NCBI GenBank assembly: GCA_018304295.1
Contig: JAGVWK010000044.1
Coordinates: forward strand, 1 to 47,047
Source: Microcaldota archaeon
GTDB lineage: Archaea; Micrarchaeota; Micrarchaeia; Anstonellales; Anstonellaceae
Length of the DNA stretch: 47,047 nucleotides
Direction: 5' to 3'
A program made the translations under genes and the position numbers. The notes beneath the pieces are model-generated. The model saw only the letters and a list, made by a program, of their open reading frames with translations, was not told the origin of the DNA and searched no databases. This document shows positions 38,558-45,880 of this stretch, piece after piece; the first letter of the stretch is position 1; each line of letters begins with the position of its first letter.

Positions 38558-39693
38558 TGGCGGATTTTAGCGTAACCCCATGGGAGGCAAGCGGCGTAAT
38601 AGACTATGACAAGCTCATTGCGCAGTTTGGCACAAAAAAAATAAGCCCTCTCCTTAAGGAGCGCATCTCAAGGGCAGCAGGGGAGCTGCACCCGATGCTT
38701 GCGCGGGACTATTTCTTTTCGCATCGCGACATGGACCTCATAGTGGATTCCCACGAAAAAAAGGAGGGCTTTTTCCTTTACACCGGCAGGGGCCCAAGCG
38801 GGCAGATGCACATCGGCCACCTCGTGCCTTTGGCATTCACAAAGTGGCTGCAGGACAAATTCAAATGCAACCTTTACATACAAATAACTGATGACGAGAA
38901 GTTCCTTGTGAAGCAGGGCATGCAATGGGAGGATACGCAAAAATATTCGCACGAGAACATCCTTGACATCATTGCAGTGGGCTTTGACCCCAAGCGAACT
39001 TTCATTTTCAAGGACTCCGAATATGTGCGCAACATTTACCCACTTATGCTTGCAATTGCAAAAAAAACAACCCTCAGCACTGCAAAAGCGGTTTTCGGCT
39101 TTACGGATTCCACCAACATAGGGCTGTCTTTTTACCCCTCCTACCAGATAGTGCCCACCTTTTTTGAAAAAAAGCGCTGCCTCATACCCTCCGCAATAGA
39201 CCAGGACCCTTACTGGAGAATACAGCGCGACATTGCGCAAAGCCTTGGATATTTCAAAACAGCCGCAATGCACAGCAAGTTCCTCCCTCCCTTAAGCGGC
39301 ATGGAGGGCAAAATGAGCTCAAGCGTTGCGCAAGGCGCAATATGGCTTACGGACGATGCAAAGGAAGTGAAAAGCAAGATAAACAAATACGCCTTCTCAG
39401 GGGGAAAAAGCAGCATTGAGGAGCACCGTAAGCTGGGTGGCAACCCCGAAATAGATGTCTCCTACCAATGGATGAAAATATTCTTTGAGCCTGACAATAA
39501 AAAACTGCAGGCATTGCATGACGAATACAAGAGCGGAAAACTCCTTAGCGGCGAAATGAAGGCCGCTCTCACAGAGAGGATAAACTCGTTTTTGCAGGCG
39601 CACAGGGAAAAAAGGGAAGAAGCGCGCGAAACAATAAAGGAATTCACGCACGAGGGCGCGCTTGCAACGCAGATGTGGGAGAAGCATTTTTAG
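38557..39693 (+). CDS. trpS: tryptophanyl-tRNA synthetase, archaeal type
   Basis: 378 residues, the size of archaeal/eukaryal TrpRS. Seen: TPWEASGVIDYDKLIAQFGT near the N-terminus (family hallmark), YTGRGPSGQMHIGHLVPL with HIGH, IQITDDEKFL, STNIGLSFYPSYQIVP, IDQDPYWRIQRDIA, and MEGKMSSSVAQGAIW with KMSSS. All motifs intact. Confidence 0.95.
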   Translation: MADFSVTPWEASGVIDYDKLIAQFGTKKISPLLKERISRAAGELHPMLARDYFFSHRDMDLIVDSHEKKEGFFLYTGRGPSGQMHIGHLVPLAFTKWLQDKFKCNLYIQITDDEKFLVKQGMQWEDTQKYSHENILDIIAVGFDPKRTFIFKDSEYVRNIYPLMLAIAKKTTLSTAKAVFGFTDSTNIGLSFYPSYQIVPTFFEKKRCLIPSAIDQDPYWRIQRDIAQSLGYFKTAAMHSKFLPPLSGMEGKMSSSVAQGAIWLTDDAKEVKSKINKYAFSGGKSSIEEHRKLGGNPEIDVSYQWMKIFFEPDNKKLQALHDEYKSGKLLSGEMKAALTERINSFLQAHREKREEARETIKEFTHEGALATQMWEKHF

Positions 39694-39749
39694 GCGTTTT
39701 TCCCGATAGTTTTATAACCCTTGCAAAAGCAGCATCAACGGGTGCTCAC

Positions 39750-40874
39750 ATGGACGTTGTTGAAGGGTTGAAATACGCATTTGCCTCTTTCAGGGAGAAA
39801 AAACTTTATCCTTATTATTTTGCGCTGGCTGCAATCGCTTTGATGTTCCAACTCACCGCGCCGCTTGCAGGGCTGCTGCTCATAGTCCCCTATATGCTGG
39901 TGATTTTCTACATAAACGGAAAACTCACGCACTTTAAGCTCGTGCAGGAAAAGCTTGCCAGCGCACCCTATACCCTTGACCTCTTCATGCACTACACGCT
40001 CACCAACATAGTGCAGATGCTGCACGTCCTTTTCTTCTGGAGGGACAAGAAATGGCTGCTCATATACGCGCTCCCATTGGCGGGCTTTGCATACCTCCTT
40101 AGCACAATAGGGACAATAATGGCATCCGTATCAGGCACAACCGGCGCTGCCATGCGCGAAACTCTTGCAGCAACCCTTGCCACCAACATTTCCATGCTTG
40201 TGCCTCCGCTGGCGCTTCTGGCAATAGGCGCGGTGGCAACCATGATCGCATGGATATACCACCTTTATCGTATTGCTTTTATTGGACCAATAAAGCTGTG
40301 CGACCCGTCCCTTGATGCAGGGCTTTGCTCTCAGCGTTCATGGGAAATGACGCACAAAAAAGTGCTCAAGATTTTTCTCTACAACCTTGTGTTTGGAACA
40401 TGCATCGTGGTCCTTATCGTGGCAATCAGCATTATCAGCGCCATCAGTGCCATTATTTTTGCGGGCTCATTCCAATTTGTGCAAAGCGCCTTAGCTACCC
40501 TTACCTATGGCCCAAGCGCATTTTTCCTTGTGTACCTTTACAAAGGGATAAAGGATGAGCCCGAGCCGCCCTTCAAAGGCGCACAACCCTCAAAAGCGCA
40601 GAGCCCGGGCTTTCCAATCTACGCTATCCCGTTTTTTGCCGCAATCCTCGGTATGAAGGCGCACATTAGCGCCTGCCAGTTCATCTCATTGCGGTGCAAG
40701 AGCCCGCCGGAAAAGAAATGTATCGCTCCTTTTTTGCGTCCGATGCCGGATATCCCAGAAAGCCTTTCCACCACGCGCCCCATGCTCTTTTTCCCGCCCA
40801 CCAATTCCTTTCCTATTGAATGCGGAAGCGCAAAGCCCATGCTGTTGCCAAGCGTATATTCCTCCCCGTCGTAA
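39750..40874 (+). CDS. polytopic membrane protein with long antisense overlap
   Basis: 374 residues from ATG 39750 with GGTG upstream. MDVVEGLKYAFASFREKKLYPYYFALAAIALM starts a protein with about seven hydrophobic helices up to roughly residue 275, ending YLYKGIKDEPEPPFKGAQ. It looks like archaeal DUF4013-type membrane proteins, but this is a loose match. No stop codon follows the hydrophobic part: the frame runs 256 bases into the antisense of the PPAT-DUF84 gene and adds a Pro/Ser/Lys-rich tail. The tail is probably a lost-stop extension, not an evolved domain. Confidence 0.65.
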   Translation: MDVVEGLKYAFASFREKKLYPYYFALAAIALMFQLTAPLAGLLLIVPYMLVIFYINGKLTHFKLVQEKLASAPYTLDLFMHYTLTNIVQMLHVLFFWRDKKWLLIYALPLAGFAYLLSTIGTIMASVSGTTGAAMRETLAATLATNISMLVPPLALLAIGAVATMIAWIYHLYRIAFIGPIKLCDPSLDAGLCSQRSWEMTHKKVLKIFLYNLVFGTCIVVLIVAISIISAISAIIFAGSFQFVQSALATLTYGPSAFFLVYLYKGIKDEPEPPFKGAQPSKAQSPGFPIYAIPFFAAILGMKAHISACQFISLRCKSPPEKKCIAPFLRPMPDIPESLSTTRPMLFFPPTNSFPIECGSAKPMLLPSVYSSPS

Positions 40875-41599
40875 AGCGCGCAAAACGCAATGTCAAAAAG
40901 TTTCCCTTCAAACCTGAAAAGCCCGCTTTCAATCCCTATCCCATAATCAGCCCCGCTTGTTTTCGCATATGCCTCTTTTGCGCGGTTTATCGCGCCTTTT
41001 ATCGTCTGGCTGCCAAAGGGCTGCGCAGGCACCTTTGAGTCCGCCCCAACAGCAACAATCCTGATTTTTATTTTCGGGAAGACCCTCTTTAGCGCGCGGC
41101 GCGCACCCTCTATTTTTGTCCTGTTTTTTGACCCGATGCCAAGCACAAGGGGCGCAAGCCTTTTCCCGCGCGCATCAATTTTCCCTGCAGCTATGAGGCT
41201 GCTTGAAACCTTTTTGAAGTCCTCTCCGCAAAAATGCCCCACTTGCGCAAGTTCCAGTGCCGCAAGCCCGTTCTTTCGCCTCATGCTGTTTATGCGCAGC
41301 GCAGCAGCAAGCTTTTCACGCCCAAATGCAATGCGTTCAATGGACGCGTCCGTTGCAGCAGGACCTGCAAATTCCTCCAGCTTTACTATCTCAAACTTTC
41401 CTTTTGCGCATTTTTGCAAATATTCGCGCAGCGCGCGCTCCCTTTCCCGATATGGCGCAATGCCTTTTTTCCCCATGCGGGCTGCAAACGCATCGCTTGA
41501 AACCCCCACCACAAGCGAGCCGTTTTTAAGCGCTTCCAAAAGAAGCCTTTTGTGCCCCAAGTGCAAGCATGCAAACGTGCCTCCAACCGCGCATTTCAT
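40619..41599 (-). CDS. coaD: phosphopantetheine adenylyltransferase fused to DUF84 NTPase
   Basis: 326 residues. Residues 1 to about 148: archaeal PPAT, a nucleotidyltransferase with VGGTFACLHLGHKRLLLEAL (HLGH motif), VVGVSSDAFAAR and the later GREKLAAALRINSMRRKNGLAAL; this step makes dephospho-CoA. Residues about 150-326: DUF84 domain (inosine/xanthosine triphosphatase-like, YjjX) with VLGIGSKNRTKIEGARRALKRVF, VPAQPFGSQTIKGAINRAKEAY, YGIGIESGL and KGAIHFFSGGLLHRNEMNWQALMCAFIPRI. DUF84 removes non-canonical purine NTPs. Both halves keep their motifs. The 3' end overlaps the convergent membrane protein gene. Confidence 0.88.
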   Translation of the reverse strand: MKCAVGGTFACLHLGHKRLLLEALKNGSLVVGVSSDAFAARMGKKGIAPYRERERALREYLQKCAKGKFEIVKLEEFAGPAATDASIERIAFGREKLAAALRINSMRRKNGLAALELAQVGHFCGEDFKKVSSSLIAAGKIDARGKRLAPLVLGIGSKNRTKIEGARRALKRVFPKIKIRIVAVGADSKVPAQPFGSQTIKGAINRAKEAYAKTSGADYGIGIESGLFRFEGKLFDIAFCALYDGEEYTLGNSMGFALPHSIGKELVGGKKSMGRVVERLSGISGIGRKKGAIHFFSGGLLHRNEMNWQALMCAFIPRIAAKNGIA

Positions 41600-41658
41600 G
41601 AAGGGCTTTGGGACATTCGCATTTTAAACATTCCTGCGCATTTTATGCCGGTGCGCGC

Positions 41659-42678
41659 ATGGTTTCCATATTCCTTCTCTTCTGGGGCAACATCCTTGTC
41701 CTTCTTGCAATTTCGCTTGCGGCAGGATGGGTCCTTGGAAAGCTGCTGCTTCGCATCGCGTCCTTTTTCGTGCGCAAAACAAGCACCACCCTTGACGACC
41801 GCATTTTTGAGGCAATAAAAACCCCTGTGGAATCCTTTCTTTTCCTTGCAATTTTCTACTTTTTCGTCCTTGAGCTTCCAAAATACGTGCAGGAGATAAC
41901 CGACCTGTCAGCAGCAGCCGTGTTCCTTGAGCGCTACACGCTCGCGTTCCTCATCGTGATAATAACATACACCACAAGCAAGGTGGCAGGCGCGCTGCTG
42001 CGCTGGTATTACGAGGAAGGGAGCAAAAGCTCGCGCGTGAAGCTGGACGTTACCCTGATACCCTTCCTGCGCAAATTCTCGGAGCTTGCAATATATTTTG
42101 TGGGGCTTACCGCGGCTGTCGGGGCTGCCGGATTTGACGTAACCGGCCTTATAGCGCTCAGCAGCATTGTGGGGATTGTGATAGGCTTTGCATCGCAGGA
42201 AACCCTTGCAAATATTTTCGCAGGAATGGCGCTGCAGCTTGACCGCCCATACCACTATGGGGACTACGTGCGCTTTTCATTCGGAGGGGAAACCGCAAAA
42301 GTGAAAAAGATAGGCTTGTGCTCCACAATGCTTGAGGACTCAAACGGCGCGGCAATAATAATATCCAACTCGGAGCTTGCAAAACAGAGGCTTGTGAATT
42401 TTTCCTACCCAAGCAGCACTTTTGGCGCAAGCTTCCCTGCCGACGTGCCCCTTTCAACAGACTTGAAAAAGCTCCACGCGCATTTGCAGCAGGCGCTTGC
42501 GCAGGCAAACCCTACCGGCTATGAGCCTTCCTCCCTTAAGCTAAATGCAGGCCGCATAAAAGAGGCTTCCCTTGAGCTTTCAGTTTCCTACAGGGTGGCA
42601 TGGTTCCCAAACTCCGCCCCAATACAGTTTTTGCTCAATGAAAAAATGCTTGAGTTTTTGAAAAAGGGCAGGAAATAA
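41659..42678 (+). CDS. small-conductance mechanosensitive channel (MscS family)
   Basis: 339 residues from ATG 41659. Helices at about 2-25, 48-68 and 78-100 followed by the pore helix and beta domain: VGAAGFDVTGLIALSSIVGIVIGFASQETLANIFAGMALQLDRPYHYGDYVRF, the MscS signature region with the Gly/Ala pore helix. Then the cytosolic alpha/beta cage domain (LKLNAGRIKEASLELSVSYRV). Releases solutes under hypo-osmotic stress. A TATA-like ATTTTAAACAT is near 41620, shared with the divergent PPAT-DUF84 gene. Confidence 0.9.
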   Translation: MVSIFLLFWGNILVLLAISLAAGWVLGKLLLRIASFFVRKTSTTLDDRIFEAIKTPVESFLFLAIFYFFVLELPKYVQEITDLSAAAVFLERYTLAFLIVIITYTTSKVAGALLRWYYEEGSKSSRVKLDVTLIPFLRKFSELAIYFVGLTAAVGAAGFDVTGLIALSSIVGIVIGFASQETLANIFAGMALQLDRPYHYGDYVRFSFGGETAKVKKIGLCSTMLEDSNGAAIIISNSELAKQRLVNFSYPSSTFGASFPADVPLSTDLKKLHAHLQQALAQANPTGYEPSSLKLNAGRIKEASLELSVSYRVAWFPNSAPIQFLLNEKMLEFLKKGRK

Positions 42679-42715
42679 AGTGCGGCAGGAAATAAAGTGC
42701 AATCCACACTGGTGC

Positions 42716-43981
42716 CTAATCTGAAATCCTAAGCGCAGCCTTTTGCGCCTCTTCAACTATTTTTTCCTCATCAATTGTTAGCATTTTTCCTTCCTGCATT
42801 ATTATTTGCCCGCCTATAATAACATCCATGACGTTCCCATCCATTGCCCCATACACGATTGCAGGGGCAATGCTGCGCAAGGGCGCAAGGGCAGCTGCCT
42901 TTTTATTTACAAGTATAAGGTCCGCAAGCTTCCCATCTTTCATTTCCCCCGCATCAACCCCAAGCGCAGCAGCGCCGTTTTTCGTTGCAAAAGAAAGCGC
43001 CTGCGCGGCGCTTATGACCGCAGCGTCCCACCTTGAGTGTTTTTGCAAAAGGGCCGCAAATTTCATGCTCTCAAGCATTGAAAGGGAATTGTTGCTTGCA
43101 GCCCCGTCCGTCCCGATGCACACGTTCGCGCCTTCGTGCATTAGCTCAGGCAGCGGGCACGTCCCACCTGATGCAAGCTTCATGTTGGATACCGGGCAGT
43201 GCGCAACCGAGGCTTTGCATTTTCCCAAAAGCGCAGCCTCCTGCCTTGTAATCCAGACGCAGTGCGCCGCAATTGTTTTTTCGCCCAAAATGCCAAGCGA
43301 GTGCGCGTATTCAATCGGCCTTTTCTTTTCCTGCTGCAAAATCCCAAACACCTCTTTTCTTGTCTCGGAAAGATGGATGTGGATGTGCGCATTGTATTTT
43401 TTTGCAAGCGACACGGATTGCACCAGCAGCTCCTTTGAGCACGTATAAGGCGCATGCGGGGCAAAGGAGCACCTCACCCTCCCGTTTGCCTTCCCGTCCC
43501 ATTCCCTGAAAAACTTTTCCGCAATCCCAAGCTCGCTTTTCCTTTTCTTTTCATCCCCCAAATCTATCATCCCGTATCCCAAAAGAGCCCGCATGCCGCT
43601 TTTTGCGCACGCGCGCGCAACCGCATTCATGTGGAAATACATGTCATTGAAGCATGTGGTGCCCCCGCGCAGCATCTGCGCAATTGAGAGCATCGTGCCG
43701 GCATAAACCTCCGCCTCCCCCATTCTTTTTTCAGCAGGCCACACTCTTTCCTGTAGCCACTGCTGCAGCTGCATGTCATCCCCAATGCACCTAAGCAGCG
43801 ATGTGCCGCTATGCGCATGCGCATTCACAAAGCCCGCAAGCAGCATTTTCCCCTTTGCATCAATTTTTTCGTGTCCAGCAGCGCTTATGCTGGGCGCAAT
43901 TTTTGCTATCCTTTCCCCATCCACGAGGATGTCCGCAATTTTGCCGCTTTGCAAAGTCGCGCCCTTTATCACAATTCCCAT
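42716..43981 (-). CDS. MTA/SAH or 5'-deoxyadenosine deaminase-type amidohydrolase
   Basis: 421 residues of the amidohydrolase superfamily (ATZ/TRZ, MtaD/DadD type). Metal and active-site residues: AGFVNAHAHSGTSLLRCIGDDMQLQQWLQERVWPAE (HxH), HIHIHLSETRKEV (His, Glu), AHCVWI (His) and CIGTDGAASNNSLSMLE (Asp). CSFAPHAPYTCS matches substrate-loop sequence of SAH/MTA deaminases. Acts on methylthioadenosine, S-adenosylhomocysteine or 5'-deoxyadenosine; which one cannot be told here. In archaea this salvages products of SAM use. ATG 43981 is the first start. Confidence 0.9.
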   Translation of the reverse strand: MGIVIKGATLQSGKIADILVDGERIAKIAPSISAAGHEKIDAKGKMLLAGFVNAHAHSGTSLLRCIGDDMQLQQWLQERVWPAEKRMGEAEVYAGTMLSIAQMLRGGTTCFNDMYFHMNAVARACAKSGMRALLGYGMIDLGDEKKRKSELGIAEKFFREWDGKANGRVRCSFAPHAPYTCSKELLVQSVSLAKKYNAHIHIHLSETRKEVFGILQQEKKRPIEYAHSLGILGEKTIAAHCVWITRQEAALLGKCKASVAHCPVSNMKLASGGTCPLPELMHEGANVCIGTDGAASNNSLSMLESMKFAALLQKHSRWDAAVISAAQALSFATKNGAAALGVDAGEMKDGKLADLILVNKKAAALAPLRSIAPAIVYGAMDGNVMDVIIGGQIIMQEGKMLTIDEEKIVEEAQKAALRISD

Positions 43982-44017
43982 GCTAAGAAATTAAAACCCC
44001 GCATTATTTAACTTATC

Positions 44018-44374
44018 GTGAAACTGGACGCGAATGCCGTAAGCGCCGGCTGCATTGCCCTTTGCATTGCAGGGCTGCTTCTGCTTTATTTTTTCAGCGA
44101 AACAACTTCCCGCACAACTCCGCTGGGCGCGAAGTTTTCCTCCCCGGGCGCAAGCGTGCAGTTTGAGGGCGCAATAGAAAAAATAACCCCAAAGCAAAGC
44201 GGCTGCACGATTTCCGTGTGCGGCTTTTCAGGCTGCATAGGCGTTTTTGCGGAGGAAACAACGGTGGATTGCAACATTCTGCATGTCGGGCAGGAACTTG
44301 CAATAGAGGGGCGGGTAAGGCAGGTGCAGGCAGGCTCAAAATTCGTGCAGGCTGAAAAGATAACGCTTGGCTAA
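44018..44374 (+). CDS. membrane-anchored OB-fold-like protein
   Basis: 118 residues from GTG 44018, with an A+T-rich AAATTAAAAC about 26 nt upstream and no ribosome site (leaderless). One N-terminal helix (about 8-27) then a small beta domain: VQFEGAIEKITPKQSGCTISVCGFSGCIGVFAEETTVDCNILHVGQELAIEGRVRQVQAGSKFVQAEKI. The 'G.I..I.......I.V.....I.VF.........VG....V.G.V.......F..A..I' rhythm is typical of a nucleic-acid-type OB fold exposed on one side of the membrane. Four Cys in the domain may pair. Overlaps the next gene by 8 bases. Confidence 0.6.
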   Translation: MKLDANAVSAGCIALCIAGLLLLYFFSETTSRTTPLGAKFSSPGASVQFEGAIEKITPKQSGCTISVCGFSGCIGVFAEETTVDCNILHVGQELAIEGRVRQVQAGSKFVQAEKITLG

Positions 44375-45554
44375 AGGGGGTTTTTGGCTGGTTGAAATAT
44401 TGGCGGTTTTTTCAGGCTTTCTTATAGGCGCACTCTCAGGGCTTCTTCCGGGCCTGCACTCCAACACAATCGCTTCCCTTGCAGCCGCAGGCTCGCCGGA
44501 TGCAAGCTTCCTTTCATTCTTCATAATGGCGGTTTTTGCCTCGCACATCGCATTCTCGTTTTTCCCTGCAATTTTCATAGGCGCTCCAGATGAAAATACC
44601 GTGCAGTCCGTGCTTCCGGGGCACCGGCTCATGCGCGAGGGAAAAGGGCTTGTGGCTCTTTTGCACGTGTGCGCATGTCTTTGCATTGCGGCAATGCTTT
44701 CCCTTCTCCTTTTCCCCCTTGCCCTGCAGCTTATGCCCTTAATTTACTCCGCAATATCCCCGCACATGCTGCTCTTTCTTTTGGCCGCAAGCGCATTCCT
44801 TCTCATAAGCGAACGCAGCATTGGAAAAATCGCAAAGGCTTCCCTTGTGTTTCTCCTGTGCGGCTTTCTTGGAAGCCTCACGATGCAAACAGGGATGCGC
44901 GAGCCTCTCTTTTGCGTTTTCAGCGGCTTGTTTGCGGTCTCAGGGCTTATTTCAAGCCAAGGCTCCAGTGAAAAAATCCCTACCCAGCAGCCGCCCGCCC
45001 TTTCCTTTTCAAGCTGGAAATACGTCTTGGTTGGAATTGCGCTTGGCATGCTTTCCGACCTTTTCCCCGGAATTGCGGCTCCCGCGCAAATAGCGGTTTT
45101 TGCGTCCTTTTTCATCAAAATAGAAGACGCAATGCACTATCTGGCGCTTGTTTCCTCAATAGCAGCCTCGCACGCGGTATTTGCGCTCTCAGCCGCAATA
45201 GGATTTGGAAAGGCGCGCGAAGGCTCGCTTGCAATCGTGCAGCAAACCGCAGGAATAAGCATGCAGAACGCAGGCGCGCTTCTTGGAACATTTGCGCTGT
45301 GCCTTGGGCTAAGCGCGCTTCTCATCGTCCTGCTGCTGCGCTTTGCGCACAAAATAGACTTCAACATATTTTCGCGGCTGCGCATCCCGATAGTAATGTA
45401 TCTTTTCGCAGTCTCTTTCATACTTGACGGGGCGCTTGGGGTATTTGTGCTTGCCCTCTCTTCCCTTCTTGGCACCCTGCCGCTTCTTCTTGGGGTAAGA
45501 AGGACGCACGTGATGGGCTGCATTATAGTGCCCTCAATGCTGCTGCTTGCCTAA
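44367..45554 (+). CDS. TctA-like (DUF112) integral membrane protein
   Basis: About 395 residues, some ten hydrophobic helices. The FLIGALSGLLPGLHSNTIASLAA loop near the N-terminus and its repeat GIALGMLSDLFPGIAAPAQIAVFASFFI carry the 'G...G..PG' signature of the tripartite tricarboxylate carrier TctA/DUF112 family; archaeal members have PGLHPNT. In bacteria TctA works with TctB and TctC; neither is visible here, as is usual for archaeal members, whose substrate is unknown. Start uncertain: TTG 44367 overlaps the OB-fold gene, or a later TTG at 44400. Confidence 0.78.
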   Translation: MAKGGFWLVEILAVFSGFLIGALSGLLPGLHSNTIASLAAAGSPDASFLSFFIMAVFASHIAFSFFPAIFIGAPDENTVQSVLPGHRLMREGKGLVALLHVCACLCIAAMLSLLLFPLALQLMPLIYSAISPHMLLFLLAASAFLLISERSIGKIAKASLVFLLCGFLGSLTMQTGMREPLFCVFSGLFAVSGLISSQGSSEKIPTQQPPALSFSSWKYVLVGIALGMLSDLFPGIAAPAQIAVFASFFIKIEDAMHYLALVSSIAASHAVFALSAAIGFGKAREGSLAIVQQTAGISMQNAGALLGTFALCLGLSALLIVLLLRFAHKIDFNIFSRLRIPIVMYLFAVSFILDGALGVFVLALSSLLGTLPLLLGVRRTHVMGCIIVPSMLLLA

Positions 45555-45845
45555 ACAGTTACAAAATGCGAAAAATAACCAGTAATAATTCAATTAGGAT
45601 AAATTAGTTGGTTCGGTATGGCAAAGGTACGATAAACATCACTCATTCCGCCTTCAAGGATGTGCGTTCTGAAAACAATTCTCCACTTATATAACAGAAC
45701 GACTGCGGCGGCTTGAAATTCGGCACTTTTGAATATGGGTCAAGCGGCTTAAGGAAATTCTGGATGCTCTGAATTTTGATTGCAAAAGCCTTTTTGCAGT
45801 CTTCATAATACCTGAAGAAAACCACCGGCAACCCGCTGGCGCAAT
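45555..45845. other. low-information gap with shift in base use
   Basis: Between the TctA-like gene and the methyltransferase promoter there is no well-supported gene. The gcg/gca-rich word use of the preceding 45 kb is lost from about 45,560 onward. A short frame, MAKVR then stop, occurs at 45618, and the only longer frame is the 62-codon minus-strand one listed next. This looks like the edge of an acquired segment. Confidence 0.5.
45643..45831 (-). CDS. small unrecognised protein or gene remnant
   Basis: 62 codons with TTG as the only start. The translated sequence looks protein-like (FFRYYEDCKKAFAIKIQSIQNFL, then FKPPQSFCYISGEL), but no ATG precedes it; the frame stays open a dozen codons further upstream without any start codon. 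A TATA-like AATATAAAG lies about 20 bases before the TTG on this strand. It could be a genuine small gene divergent from the methyltransferase or the remaining C-terminus of a lost restriction-system gene. No family recognised. Confidence 0.3.
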   Translation of the reverse strand: MPVVFFRYYEDCKKAFAIKIQSIQNFLKPLDPYSKVPNFKPPQSFCYISGELFSERTSLKAE

Positions 45846-45880
45846 CTTTATATTGTTTAGTGTGTCAGATTTGACACATG
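45846..45880 (+). promoter_or_regulatory. methyltransferase promoter with perfect palindrome over the start codon
   Basis: TATA-like CTTTATATTG at 45846-45855 is about 27 bases before ATG 45878, predicting a leaderless message. TGTGTCA (45861-45867), spacer GATT, TGACACA (45872-45878) is a perfect 7-bp inverted repeat that ends on the A of the ATG. It sits over the expected transcription start, a natural site for autorepression by the protein's own DNA-binding domain. Confidence 0.6.
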
